Below are positions 55,982-64,000 of a DNA stretch of 64,000 bases, piece after piece. The notes beneath the pieces are model-generated. The model was not told the DNA's origin. It worked only from the letters and a program-made list of their open reading frames with translations, and ran no database searches. The position numbers and the translations under genes were made by a program. Every line of letters begins with the position of its first letter. Within the stretch, counting starts at the first letter, position 1. Source of the DNA: Streptomyces sp. JJ36 (GTDB lineage Bacteria > Actinomycetota > Actinomycetes > Streptomycetales > Streptomycetaceae); NCBI RefSeq assembly GCF_021696945.1, contig NZ_JACYHE010000010.1:61655-125654 (forward strand). Direction: 5' to 3'.

Positions 55982-56659
55982 TCAGTGGATGATGCCGGTG
56001 CGCAGTGCCACCGCCACCATCCCGGCGCGGTCGCCGGTGCCGAGCTTCCGCGCGATGCGTGCCAGGTGACTCTTGACGGTGAGCGCCGACAGCCCCATCG
56101 ACACGCCGATCGCCTTGTTCGACTGGCCCTCCGCCACCAGCCGCAGCACCTCCACCTCCCGCCCGGAGAGCTCTCGCCGCCCGCCCGGGTGGCCGGGGCC
56201 GCCGGGCCCGGCGCCGGGGCGGCGGTGCAGCCGTGCCGCGCCGGCCGCACCGATCTGCGCGGCGCCCGGCCGGGTGTGCATGCCGCCGAGGTTGGTGCGG
56301 GTGCCGGTGACGACATAGCCTTTGACGCCCCCGGCCAGGGCGTTGCGCACGGCGCCGATGTCGTCGGCGGCCGAGAGCGCCAGCCCGTTCGGCCAGCCCG
56401 CGGCGCGGGTCTCGGAGAGCAGGCTGAGCCCGGAGCCGTCGGGCAGGTGCACGTCGGCCACGCAGATGTCGCGCGGGCTGGTGATCCGTGGGCGGGCCTC
56501 CGCGATCGACGACGCCTCGATCACGTCCCGTACGCCGAGTGCCCAGAGGTGGCGGGTCACGGTGGAACGGACTCGGGGGTCGGCCACGACGACCATGGCC
56601 GTCGGCTTGTTCGGGCGGTAGGCGACCAGGCTTGTGGGGTGCTCGAGGAGAACGGACAC
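55982..56659 (-). CDS. whiI: WhiI-like atypical response regulator (sporulation)
   Basis: Product is 225 residues: an N-terminal receiver domain and a C-terminal LuxR-type helix-turn-helix (SGREVEVLRLVAEGQSNKAI, then SALTVKSHLARIARKLG). The receiver is atypical, with a single acidic residue where most have a pair (VVVADPRVRS); an Asp at 69 (VADVHLPDGSG) remains. The sequence and the neighbours (RNase D, DUF3000, hemE) match WhiI (SCO6029), the orphan regulator that pairs with BldM late in aerial-hypha development. GTG 56657-56659 has CAGGAGG just before it. A Gly/Pro-rich linker (about 125-160) joins the domains. A sigma-WhiG-like promoter lies upstream. Confidence 0.88.
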   Translation of the reverse strand: MSVLLEHPTSLVAYRPNKPTAMVVVADPRVRSTVTRHLWALGVRDVIEASSIAEARPRITSPRDICVADVHLPDGSGLSLLSETRAAGWPNGLALSAADDIGAVRNALAGGVKGYVVTGTRTNLGGMHTRPGAAQIGAAGAARLHRRPGAGPGGPGHPGGRRELSGREVEVLRLVAEGQSNKAIGVSMGLSALTVKSHLARIARKLGTGDRAGMVAVALRTGIIH

Positions 56660-57008
56660 CGGGCCTCCTGGGGGAGTGGCTGGGTCGGTGCCGGCTCGCG
56701 ACGGGCCCTGGGGAGGGGGACGAGCCGGGACGTTCCCTGATGGAAGGGTCACAGACTCCTTCGGCAGGGCAGAGGTCCGGCTTTAGAGAATGATCACGAA
56801 TCAGTGATGACAAAAGGTGCAATTCGGACAGTCGCTCGACGGAGTCCTGCCGGGCGTCCGGACGGCGTTCACCCTGGTGGGGCCCTGGTGAGACAGAGGG
56901 GCACAGGCGGGGCGCGGGCGTGCCCTGACAGGGCCATGGTGGGCCCTCGGGGAGCCCCCACGGCGCCCTGGCGGTCCGGGGCCGTCCCGGTGGCGCGGCC
57001 CGTCCCGG
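56660..57008. other. whiI upstream region
   Basis: These 349 nt lie between whiI and the end of the DUF3000 gene. They hold the whiI promoter and, beyond it, a small inverted repeat ATCAC-N6-GTGAT at 56793-56808 just upstream of the -35 box. The rest, near the DUF3000 end, shows nothing. Confidence 0.5.
56758..56785 (-). promoter_or_regulatory. Sigma-WhiG-like promoter of whiI
   Basis: On the minus strand TAAA (56785-56782), 16 nt, then GCCGAAGG (56765-56758) resembles the FliA/WhiG-type consensus TAAA-N15-GCCGATAA. It lies about 100 nt before the whiI start codon. whiI is a known sigma-WhiG target in S. coelicolor. Confidence 0.6.
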
Positions 57009-57695
57009 TCAGAGCGGTTGCGGCCCCCGGCGCTGCGGCAGCGGCACCACCGGCGCCCCGTCCCCGCCGCCCGGCGGCAGCCCCGCGCACTGGCACAACA
57101 GCTCGCACCAGGCCCGCAGATGACCAGCCACGTCCGGTACGCCCGCCGCATCCGGTACGCCCGCCGCTTCCGGCGCCCCGCCGACCGGAGCCGGCGTCCA
57201 GCTCGCCCGGATCTCCAGCTCCGCCTGGGGGGCGCGTTCCGCCAGCCCGCCGAAGAAGTACGAGCCGGACCGGGTCACCGTCCCGCTCGGCGCTCCGTAC
57301 TCCAGCCCGCACGCCTCCAGCGCGCCGGTCAGCCACGACCAGGTGACCTCCGGCAGCAGCGGGTCCGCCGCCATCTCCGGCTCCAGCTCGGTACGGCCCA
57401 GCGTCACCACCCGGAACCTGCCCTCCCAGGCGTCCTGCCCGGCCGGGTCGTGCAGCAGCACGAACCGGCCGTCCGCGAGTTCCTCGCCCCCGTGCTCCAC
57501 CCGCGCCTCCAGCGCATGGGCGAAGGGGGCGAGCCGTCTGGGCGCGGGGAGCGGGCCGAAGCCGACCTCGGGCCGGTGCGGCGCCACCTCCAGCGCCGCC
57601 ACGGCCTGCCGGAACGCCGCCGGGACATCGTCTCCCGCCGTCGGGTCCTCCGCGTCGCCGGAGCCCCCCGCCGTCTGTGTTCGAGCCGCTGCCAT
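57009..57695 (-). CDS. DUF3000 family protein
   Basis: Product is 228 residues. The core reads PEVGFGPLPAPRRLAPFAHA, ARVEHGGEELADGRFVLLHD and PEVTWSWLTGAL, which I recognise as the actinobacterial DUF3000 family found next to hemE and whiI in Streptomyces. No enzyme motif or membrane segment is seen; the tail is Pro/Gly-rich. The ATG at 57693-57695 gives MAAARTQTAGG; the frame continues upstream but without family sequence. It is divergent from hemE, with 79 nt between starts. Confidence 0.8.
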   Translation of the reverse strand: MAAARTQTAGGSGDAEDPTAGDDVPAAFRQAVAALEVAPHRPEVGFGPLPAPRRLAPFAHALEARVEHGGEELADGRFVLLHDPAGQDAWEGRFRVVTLGRTELEPEMAADPLLPEVTWSWLTGALEACGLEYGAPSGTVTRSGSYFFGGLAERAPQAELEIRASWTPAPVGGAPEAAGVPDAAGVPDVAGHLRAWCELLCQCAGLPPGGGDGAPVVPLPQRRGPQPL

Positions 57696-57774
57696 GGGCC
57701 GAAGAGTAGGCGTCCGGCGGCCCCCGCGCCGGTAGGGACACGAGCGCCTGCCGCGCGCATGCGAGACTTCCGGT

Positions 57775-58839
57775 GTGAGTGCTGACGACCGCCCCACGGG
57801 CCCGCCGACCGCCACCCGGGACTCCGCCTTCCTCCGGGCCTGCCGCCGCGAACCGGTGCCGCACACGCCGGTCTGGTTCATGCGCCAGGCGGGCCGTTCC
57901 CTGCCCGAGTACCGCAGGGTCCGCGCGGGCATCCCGATGCTCGACTCGTGCATGCGGCCGGACCTGGTCACCGAGATCACGCTGCAGCCGGTACGCCGCC
58001 ACCGGGTGGACGCGGCCATCTACTTCAGCGACATCGTGGTGCCGCTCAAGGCGATCGGGGTGGACCTGGACATCAAGCCGGGCGTGGGGCCCGTCGTGCA
58101 GCAGCCGGTGCGCACCCGCGCCGACCTGGAGCGGCTGCGCCCGCTGGAGCCGGACGACGTCGGCTATGTCGCCGAGGCCGTCGGCATGCTCACCGCCGAG
58201 CTCGGCGCCACCCCGCTCATCGGCTTCGCCGGCGCCCCCTTCACCCTCGCCAGCTACCTCGTCGAGGGCGGCCCGTCGCGCAACCACGAGCACACCAAGG
58301 CGCTGATGTACGGCGACCCCCCGCTCTGGGCGGACCTGCTGGACCGTCTCGCGGACATCACCGCGGCCTTCCTGCGGGTGCAGATCGAGGCCGGCGCCTC
58401 CGCCGTGCAGCTCTTCGACTCCTGGGCCGGGGCGCTGCGTCCCGAGGACTACCGGCACTCCGTGCTGCCCGCCTCCGCCAAGGTCTTCCGCGCGGTCGCC
58501 GGGTACGGCGTGCCGCGCATCCACTTCGGGGTGGGCACCGGCGAGCTGCTGGGCCTGATGGGCGAGGCCGGCGCGGACGTGGTCGGCGCCGACTGGCGGG
58601 TACGGCTGGACGAGGCCGCCCGGCGCGTCGGCCCGGGCAAGGCCGTGCAGGGCAACCTCGACCCGGCCGTGCTGTTCGCGCCCCGGGAGGCGGTGGCCGC
58701 CCAGGCGGACGAGGTGCTCCAGGCCGCGCGCGGCGTGGAGGGGCACATCTTCAACCTCGGGCACGGGGTGCTGCCGGAGACCGACCCGGACGCCCTCACC
58801 CGCCTGGTCGCCCACGTCCACGAGCGCACCGCCCGCTGA
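57775..58839 (+). CDS. hemE: Uroporphyrinogen decarboxylase
   Basis: Product is 354 residues, standard HemE size. It removes four carboxyl groups from uroporphyrinogen III to give coproporphyrinogen III, a cytosolic step of haem synthesis. The substrate-binding motif [15 protein letters not shown] (R37, R41) and the catalytic Asp in YFSDIVVPL (D86) are present. GTG 57775 gives MSADDRP; the ribosome site is weak. With hemY and hemQ about 1.5 kb further on it completes most of the coproporphyrin-dependent route in this window. Confidence 0.96.
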   Translation: MSADDRPTGPPTATRDSAFLRACRREPVPHTPVWFMRQAGRSLPEYRRVRAGIPMLDSCMRPDLVTEITLQPVRRHRVDAAIYFSDIVVPLKAIGVDLDIKPGVGPVVQQPVRTRADLERLRPLEPDDVGYVAEAVGMLTAELGATPLIGFAGAPFTLASYLVEGGPSRNHEHTKALMYGDPPLWADLLDRLADITAAFLRVQIEAGASAVQLFDSWAGALRPEDYRHSVLPASAKVFRAVAGYGVPRIHFGVGTGELLGLMGEAGADVVGADWRVRLDEAARRVGPGKAVQGNLDPAVLFAPREAVAAQADEVLQAARGVEGHIFNLGHGVLPETDPDALTRLVAHVHERTAR

Positions 58840-58844
58840 GCGGA

Positions 58845-58861
58845 CTCCCGCACGGCGGGAG
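58845..58861 (+). terminator. Short hairpin after hemE
   Basis: CTCCCGC-ACG-GCGGGAG, a 7-bp stem 5 nt after the hemE stop, could act as a terminator. It is short, so the call is weak. Confidence 0.4.
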
Positions 58862-59115
58862 CCCGTCGTGCGGCTCCACCGGAGCGGCGCGTGCGGCCGC
58901 GCAGGGCCCACCGGGTGGCCCCGACGGCGCATCCTGCGCCCGTGCCGCGCCCGGACACCCGGGGGCTGCTCGTCCGGCCGGGGCGAGGAACCCCGCCCGG
59001 CGCCTGTTGCCCGGGACGACCGGCGCCCCGGGCCCGGCGTCCCCGGCGGGCCCGGCTCCCGCGGAAGGCCGGCCCGGAGCCGCCGCCGCTCGCGCCGGGG
59101 CCTGCGGGCCGCAGC

Positions 59116-60180
59116 TCAGGGGCGTGCGGGCGCCGCCGCGGACCCGCCGTCCCCGGACCCGCCGTCCCCGTCCCCGCCGTCCCCGTCCCCGGTGCCCGCC
59201 GGCACCGGCCCGGAGGACCCCAGAGGCGCCGGTGCCGTGACGGGCGCCGGCGGTACCGCACCCCGCGGCCGGAACCGGCCGCCCAGCAGCCGCCAGCCCA
59301 GTGCGAGCAGCGCCAGCGCGGCGGCGAACGGCAGCGCCGCCCCCAGCACGATCACTATCCAGCGCAGCGTCGCCACGAAGGCGTCCCACCCGCCGGCCAG
59401 CGCGTCCCCGACGGTCGTCCCCTCGTCCTTCCCGGCGGGAGCCGCCTCCGGCTCGCGCAGCACCAGCGTCACCGTCGCCATCCCGGTGCGCTCCTCCAGC
59501 GACTTCAGACGCGCCTGGAGCGACTCCAGCTCCGCCTGACGGGTGCTCAGTTCCGACTCCAGGGTGACCACGTCGCTCAGCTCGGAGGCGCGGTCCATCA
59601 GCTCCCGCACCCGCGCCACGCTGGCCTGCTGCGTCTTGATGCGGCTCTCCACATCGACGACCTGGTCGGTGACGTCCTTCGCCGTCTCCTTCCGCTCCAC
59701 CTGCTCGCCGAGCCCCGACAGCTCCGTGAGCACGTCCCGGTACTCCCCGGGCGGCACCCGCAGTGTCATCCGGGACCGGTCGTGGCCCTCGGCGTCCCGG
59801 TCCGTCGACTCGTCACCGACATAGCCCCCGGCCGCCTCCGCCGCCGTACGGGCCTCCTCCAGGGCGCCCGGCACGTCCCCGGTCTCGATCGTCAGCGAGG
59901 CGGTCCGCACGATGCTGCTCCGCACCGGGTCCGGGGCCTCCGCGGGCCGCTGCCCGGCGGCGTCGGCCGGCGCGTCCTGCGCGGCCCCCCGCTCGGCCGC
60001 CGCCGGCGGTCCCTCCTGCCGTCCCTCCCGGGCGTCCGTGACCGCCTTCCGGTCGGCGGCCTGCGAGACGGCGCCGTCGCCGCTCCCCGCGTCGCTGCAG
60101 CCCGTGAGCGCCGCGCAACCCGCGAGCAGCGCCGCGGCCCCCGCGACCGCCGGTCGCCGGAATCCTCTGCCGTGCCTCAT
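59116..60180 (-). CDS. DUF4349 lipoprotein
   Basis: Product is 354 residues. The signal (RPAVAGAAALLAGCAALTGC) ends in lipobox LTGC. Then come an acidic/Ala-rich linker and the DUF4349 domain (IVRTASLTIETGDVPGALEE, later GGYVGDESTDRD) with a long coiled-coil part (VDVESRIKTQQASVARVREL to SLEERTG). A membrane helix near the end (WIVIVLGAALPFAAALALLAL) and a Gly/Asp-rich tail finish it. It is probably an outer-face membrane protein with a structural or sensing role. ATG 60178-60180 start. It is divergent from hemY with 133 nt between. Confidence 0.85.
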   Translation of the reverse strand: MRHGRGFRRPAVAGAAALLAGCAALTGCSDAGSGDGAVSQAADRKAVTDAREGRQEGPPAAAERGAAQDAPADAAGQRPAEAPDPVRSSIVRTASLTIETGDVPGALEEARTAAEAAGGYVGDESTDRDAEGHDRSRMTLRVPPGEYRDVLTELSGLGEQVERKETAKDVTDQVVDVESRIKTQQASVARVRELMDRASELSDVVTLESELSTRQAELESLQARLKSLEERTGMATVTLVLREPEAAPAGKDEGTTVGDALAGGWDAFVATLRWIVIVLGAALPFAAALALLALGWRLLGGRFRPRGAVPPAPVTAPAPLGSSGPVPAGTGDGDGGDGDGGSGDGGSAAAPARP

Positions 60181-60313
60181 CTGTCCCCCAACTCTGGTGT
60201 GTGTGCGCCGTTTCGACGGGGCCGGGCGGCTCCGGGTTGCCGGTTCCGGGTTGCGGACCGGTCACGGTCCGGCCTCGGCCGGGGCACCGCTCGGAGTCTG
60301 CGAGAGTGGAGGC

Positions 60314-61735
60314 ATGCGCGTGCTCGTGATCGGCGGCGGGATCTCCGGGCTCGCCGCGGCGCACCGGCTGCTGGCCGGGGGCGCTTCGGTGACCCTGCTG
60401 GAGGCGTCCGAGCGGTTCGGCGGCAAGCTGCTGCCGGGAGAGCTGGCCGGCGCCGCCGTGGACCTCGGCGCCGAGTCGATGCTGGCGCGCCGCCCGGAGG
60501 CCGTGGAGCTGGCCCGGGCCGTGGGCCTCTCCGGCGCGCTGGAGCCGCCCACCACCGCCCGGGCGGCGATCTGGACCCGGGACGCCCTGCGCCCCATGCC
60601 CACCGGCCATGTGATGGGCGTGCCGGGCGACCCGGAGGCGGTCGCGGACGTCGTCTCGCCGGAGGGCCTGGCCCGTATCGCCGAGGACGCCACGTTGCCG
60701 CGCACGCCGGTCGGCGAGGACGTGGCGATCGGCGCGTACGTCGCCGCCCGGCTCGGGCCCGAGGTCGTCGACCGGCTGGTCGAGCCGCTGCTCGGCGGCG
60801 TCTACGCGGGCGACGCGCACCGGATCTCGATGCGGGCGGCGGTGCCGCAGCTCTACGAGGCGGCGCGCGCGGAGCCCTCCCTGCTGGCCGCGGTGCGCCG
60901 CCTCCGGGAGCGCGGCGCGCAGGGCGGCGCACCAGCCGGACCGGTCTTCACGGGGATCGCCGGCGGCGTCGGGCGGCTGCCCGGGGCCGTCGCGGAGGCC
61001 TGCCGGGCGGCCGGGGCGGTGCTGCGCACCGGCACCGCCGTCCGCGCGCTGCACCGGACCCCGGCGGCCGCACCCGTGGAGCCCGCGCCGCGCTGGCGGG
61101 CCGAGCTGGAGGACGGCGGGACGCTCACCGCCGACGGCGTGGTGCTGGCCGTGCCCGCGCCCGCGGCCGCCCGGCTGCTCGCCGCCGAGGCGCCCGCGGC
61201 CGCCGCCGAGCTGGACACGGTGGAGTACGCCTCGATGGCACTGATCACCCTGGCCTTCCGGCGCGCGGACCTGGCCACCGTGCCGGGCGGCAGCGGATTC
61301 CTGGTGCCGCCCTCGGAGGGCCGTGCGATCAAGGCCGCCACCTTCTCGGCGAACAAGTGGGCCTGGACGGCCGCGCAGAACCCGGAGCTGTTCCTGCTGC
61401 GCACCTCGGTCGGCCGGTACGGCGAGGAGGAGCGGCTCGACCACGACGACGCGGACCTCGTCGCCGCCTCCCGGGCCGACCTCTCCGACGCTGCCGGTCT
61501 CACCGCCCGGCCGGTGGCCTCGGTGGTCACCCGCTGGCGCGGCGGGCTGCCGCAGTACCCCGTCGGCCACCTGGAGCGGGTCGCCCGCATCCGTCGCGAC
61601 CTGGCGGCCCTGCCCGGGCTGGCCGTGTGCGGCGCCGCGTACGACGGGGTGGGCATCCCCGCCTGCATCGCCGGTGCACGCCGGGCCGCGGAGGAGACCC
61701 TGCTGACCGGCGCCGCGGCGGGCGCGCGAGAATAG
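60314..61735 (+). CDS. hemY: Coproporphyrinogen/protoporphyrinogen oxidase (HemY/CgoX type)
   Basis: Product is 473 residues. It opens with the FAD dinucleotide motif [17 protein letters not shown], and the end [20 protein letters not shown] is the matching C-terminal FAD part. In actinobacteria this enzyme oxidises coproporphyrinogen III to coproporphyrin III (CgoX) before iron insertion. ATG 60314 has GTGGAGG upstream; the longer frame to the left is non-coding. hemQ starts 5 nt after its stop, so the two are expressed together. Confidence 0.93.
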   Translation: MRVLVIGGGISGLAAAHRLLAGGASVTLLEASERFGGKLLPGELAGAAVDLGAESMLARRPEAVELARAVGLSGALEPPTTARAAIWTRDALRPMPTGHVMGVPGDPEAVADVVSPEGLARIAEDATLPRTPVGEDVAIGAYVAARLGPEVVDRLVEPLLGGVYAGDAHRISMRAAVPQLYEAARAEPSLLAAVRRLRERGAQGGAPAGPVFTGIAGGVGRLPGAVAEACRAAGAVLRTGTAVRALHRTPAAAPVEPAPRWRAELEDGGTLTADGVVLAVPAPAAARLLAAEAPAAAAELDTVEYASMALITLAFRRADLATVPGGSGFLVPPSEGRAIKAATFSANKWAWTAAQNPELFLLRTSVGRYGEEERLDHDDADLVAASRADLSDAAGLTARPVASVVTRWRGGLPQYPVGHLERVARIRRDLAALPGLAVCGAAYDGVGIPACIAGARRAAEETLLTGAAAGARE

Positions 61736-61739
61736 CCCC

Positions 61740-62465
61740 ATGAGTGCTGCACCGGACCGCGCCCCGAACGCCGGAAACAGGGGAAAGAAGGCCAAGGACC
61801 TCAACGAGGTCATCCGCTACACCCTCTGGTCGGTCTTCCGGCTCCGCGACGTACTCCCCGCGGACCGCGCCGGGTACGCCGACGAGGTCGAGGAGCTCTT
61901 CGCGCAGCTCGCCGCCGGGGACGTGACGGTCCGCGGCACCTACGACGTGTCCGGGCTGCGGGCCGACGCCGACCTGATGATCTGGTGGCACGCGGAGACC
62001 GCGGACGCCCTCCAGGCGGCGTACAACCGCTTCCGCCGCACCCGGCTGGGCCGCGCGCTGGACCCCGTCTGGTCGAACATGGCGCTGCACCGCCCCGCCG
62101 AGTTCAACAAGGCGCACATCCCGGCCTTCCTGGCCGACGAGGAGCCGCGCGCCTACGTGTGCGTCTACCCCTTCGTGCGCAGCTACGACTGGTACCTGCT
62201 GCCCGACGACGAGCGCCGCCGGATGCTCGCCGAGCACGGCAAGATGGCCCGCGGCTACCCGGACGTGCGCGCCAACACCGTGGCCTCCTTCGCCCTCGGC
62301 GACTACGAGTGGCTGCTCGCCTTCGAGGCCGACGAGCTCCACCGGATCGTCGACCTGATGCGGCACCTGCGGGGCTCGGAGGCCCGGATGCACGTCCGCG
62401 AGGAGGTGCCCTTCTACACCGGGCGCAGGAAGCCCGTCGCCGAGCTGGTCGCCGGCCTGGCCTGA
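61740..62465 (+). CDS. hemQ: Coproheme decarboxylase (HemQ/ChdC)
   Basis: Product is 241 residues of the chlorite-dismutase-like family. It turns coproheme into haem b with peroxide, the last step of the coproporphyrin-dependent pathway. The catalytic Tyr region [19 protein letters not shown] and the proximal His in [10 protein letters not shown] are present. ATG 61740 starts 5 nt after hemY, so translational coupling is likely. The 3' end overlaps the convergent hydrolase gene by 52 nt. Confidence 0.95.
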   Translation: MSAAPDRAPNAGNRGKKAKDLNEVIRYTLWSVFRLRDVLPADRAGYADEVEELFAQLAAGDVTVRGTYDVSGLRADADLMIWWHAETADALQAAYNRFRRTRLGRALDPVWSNMALHRPAEFNKAHIPAFLADEEPRAYVCVYPFVRSYDWYLLPDDERRRMLAEHGKMARGYPDVRANTVASFALGDYEWLLAFEADELHRIVDLMRHLRGSEARMHVREEVPFYTGRRKPVAELVAGLA

Positions 62466-64000
62466 GCGGCAGCCCCCGCGGCCCCGGCCGCCCGGCCGGC
62501 GTCCCGCCCGCGGTACACCGGCTCGGGCGCCGGCCGCGGGGCGCAGCCGGTGCGCCGCGCCGGCACCTCACCGGTGAGCAGGTAACGCTCCAGGTGCCGG
62601 TTCACGCAGGCGTTGGCCCCGCCGGCGAGCCCGTGCGTACCGGCGCCCCGCTCGGTCACCAGCGCGGAGCCCGGCAGCCGCCGCTGCGTCTCCAGCGCCC
62701 CCGGATACGGCGTGGCCGCGTCCCGGGTGGCGGCGAGCAGCAGCACCGGGGGCAGGGCGCCGGGTGCGGTGCCGACGTCCACCGGGCGGGCGTGCGGGCC
62801 GTGCCAGTAGGCGCAGGGCAGGTTCATCCGGGCGTTCTCCCAGGTGTTGAACGGGGCGCCCCGGTGCAGCAGCGTGTTGTCCCGGTCCCACACCGCCCAG
62901 TTCCGCGGCCACGGCGCGTCCGCGCACTCCACGGCGTTGTAGACGGCGTTGCCGTTCTCCGCCGCCTTCGCGCCGGCCAGACCGGGCGCCGCCGCGTCGA
63001 TCAGCGGCCGCCGGTGGCCCCTGCGGTACTCGGCCAGCGCGGACGCCGCGGGCGCCCAGGCGGAGTCCGCGTAGCCGACGTCGAGGAAGCTCGAAAGCAG
63101 CTCCCGGGAGCCGGTGCCGCGGTCGTCCCGGTCCCGGTCCACCGCGTCCCGGACCGCGTCGAACGCCGCCTGCACCTCGCGCGGGGTGCCGCCCAGCCCG
63201 TACACCGCGTCGTGCCGGGCCACCCAGCGCTTCCAGTCCTCCCAGCGGCGCTGGAAGCCGGTGTTCTGGTCCAGGTTGGCCTGGTACCAGATCTTGCCCG
63301 GGTCCGGGTTCACCATGCTGTCCAGCACCAGCCGCCGGACGTGGCCCGGGAAGAGGGTGGCGTAGACGGAGCCGAGGTAGCTCCCGTACGACACGCCCAG
63401 GAAGCTGATCCGCGGCCGGCCGAGCGCGGCCCGGAGCACGTCCAGGTCGCGCGCGTTGTCCGCGGTGGTGAAGTGGGCCAGCCGGTCGCCCTGATCCCGG
63501 GCGCAGCCGCGGGCGTAGGCGGCGGCCTCCCGCCGCATCCGGGCCTTGTCGGCCGCCGAGGGAGCGCGCGGCGCGCGGTGCGGCCCCGCGAGGAACTCCC
63601 GCGGGTCCTGGCAGGAGACCGGGGCCGAGGGGCCCACCCCGCGCGGGGCGTAGCCGACCAGGTCGTAGCTCTCCTGCAGCCGCTTCCAGATGCCGCCCAG
63701 CCGGGTGCCGTAGAGGGCGAAACTCAGGCCGTCGCCACCCGGCCCGCCGGGGTTGTAGAGCAGCGGACCCTGGTGGCGCTTCCGGTCCCCGGTGGCGCGG
63801 GAGCGGCTCACGGCCAGCCGGATCTGCTCGCCGTGCGGCCGTGCGTAGTCGACCGGGACCCGCACGGTGCCGCACCGCACCCGCCGGGTGGCCGCGGCCG
63901 GCAGCTCCGCTTCCCGGCAGGCCCGCCAGTCGATGCCGGCGCGGGCGGCCGCGGCCGCGGCCACCCGGACCCCGTGCGCCGCCGCGGGCCCGCCGGGCGC
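62414..64000 (-). CDS. Secreted tripeptidyl-aminopeptidase-type alpha/beta hydrolase (5' end outside window)
   Basis: The frame stays open to the right edge, so the start and probably the signal peptide are missing; 528 codons are visible. The catalytic triad is seen as Ser in GVSYGSYLG, Asp in [10 protein letters not shown] and His in [10 protein letters not shown]. The early part ([20 protein letters not shown] and the oxyanion loop [10 protein letters not shown]) is the pattern of the TAP/SlpD-type exported peptidases of Streptomyces, with a C-terminal TAP-like domain. It would trim short peptides from protein N-termini outside the cell. An in-frame GTG at 63962-63964 exists, but coding-like sequence extends beyond it. 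The tail overlaps the end of hemQ. Confidence 0.88.
   Translation of the reverse strand, partial: APGGPAAAHGVRVAAAAAARAGIDWRACREAELPAAATRRVRCGTVRVPVDYARPHGEQIRLAVSRSRATGDRKRHQGPLLYNPGGPGGDGLSFALYGTRLGGIWKRLQESYDLVGYAPRGVGPSAPVSCQDPREFLAGPHRAPRAPSAADKARMRREAAAYARGCARDQGDRLAHFTTADNARDLDVLRAALGRPRISFLGVSYGSYLGSVYATLFPGHVRRLVLDSMVNPDPGKIWYQANLDQNTGFQRRWEDWKRWVARHDAVYGLGGTPREVQAAFDAVRDAVDRDRDDRGTGSRELLSSFLDVGYADSAWAPAASALAEYRRGHRRPLIDAAAPGLAGAKAAENGNAVYNAVECADAPWPRNWAVWDRDNTLLHRGAPFNTWENARMNLPCAYWHGPHARPVDVGTAPGALPPVLLLAATRDAATPYPGALETQRRLPGSALVTERGAGTHGLAGGANACVNRHLERYLLTGEVPARRTGCAPRPAPEPVYRGRDAGRAAGAAGAAAQARPATSSATGFLRPV

Overview
The window is high-GC actinobacterial DNA. It has strong G/C third-position bias, many GTG starts, ATGA/GTGA gene overlaps and marker genes such as whiI, ngcEFG, rok7B7 and xylFGH, which point to Streptomyces or a close relative. 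No tRNA, rRNA, insertion sequence or CRISPR array was seen.

Left part (1 to about 32.5 kb) is an accessory anti-phage/conflict island. It carries a type 2 BREX (Pgl) system in two minus-strand blocks: pglW-pglX (19.2-27.5 kb) and pglY-pglZ (1-4.1 kb, pglZ cut by the window edge). About 15 kb of other genes separates them. From left to right these are a DUF2075 ATPase with an N-terminal nuclease-like domain, an orphan HsdM-like methylase with an altered catalytic motif, a plus-strand four-gene operon that I read as a vWA-MoxR-VMAP (ternary) conflict system with a trypsin effector (Trypco2, trypsin-VMAP, MoxR AAA+, vWA-pseudokinase-TPR), a minus-strand secreted-protein/lipoprotein/cytosolic trio whose first gene has an in-frame amber codon, and an XRE-DUF5753/DUF397 cluster with two small proteins. 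A second trypsin-type conflict module (Trypco1 plus trypsin-nSTAND-propeller) lies just upstream of pglW. The island thus joins BREX with two unrelated protease-based systems.

Right part (about 32.6 to 64 kb) is conserved chromosome. Its gene order resembles the S. coelicolor SCO5998-SCO6042 neighbourhood as I remember it: an HTH-MurA fusion (murA2) divergent from acnA; ngcEFG (GlcNAc/chitobiose import); the ROK regulator rok7B7; xylFGH (xylose import); dxs (MEP pathway); a membrane glycosyltransferase-like protein; an NYN protein; fadB-fadA (beta-oxidation); an RNase D-like nuclease; the sporulation regulator whiI; a DUF3000 protein; and haem genes hemE, hemY/cgoX and hemQ/chdC of the coproporphyrin-dependent route, with a DUF4349 lipoprotein between. 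A secreted peptidase-type alpha/beta hydrolase runs off the right edge.

Regulatory features include matching 18-bp palindromes in front of murA2 and acnA, a possible iron box before acnA, a Rok7B7-like motif before xylF, a sigma-WhiG-like promoter before whiI, and several strong hairpin terminators.
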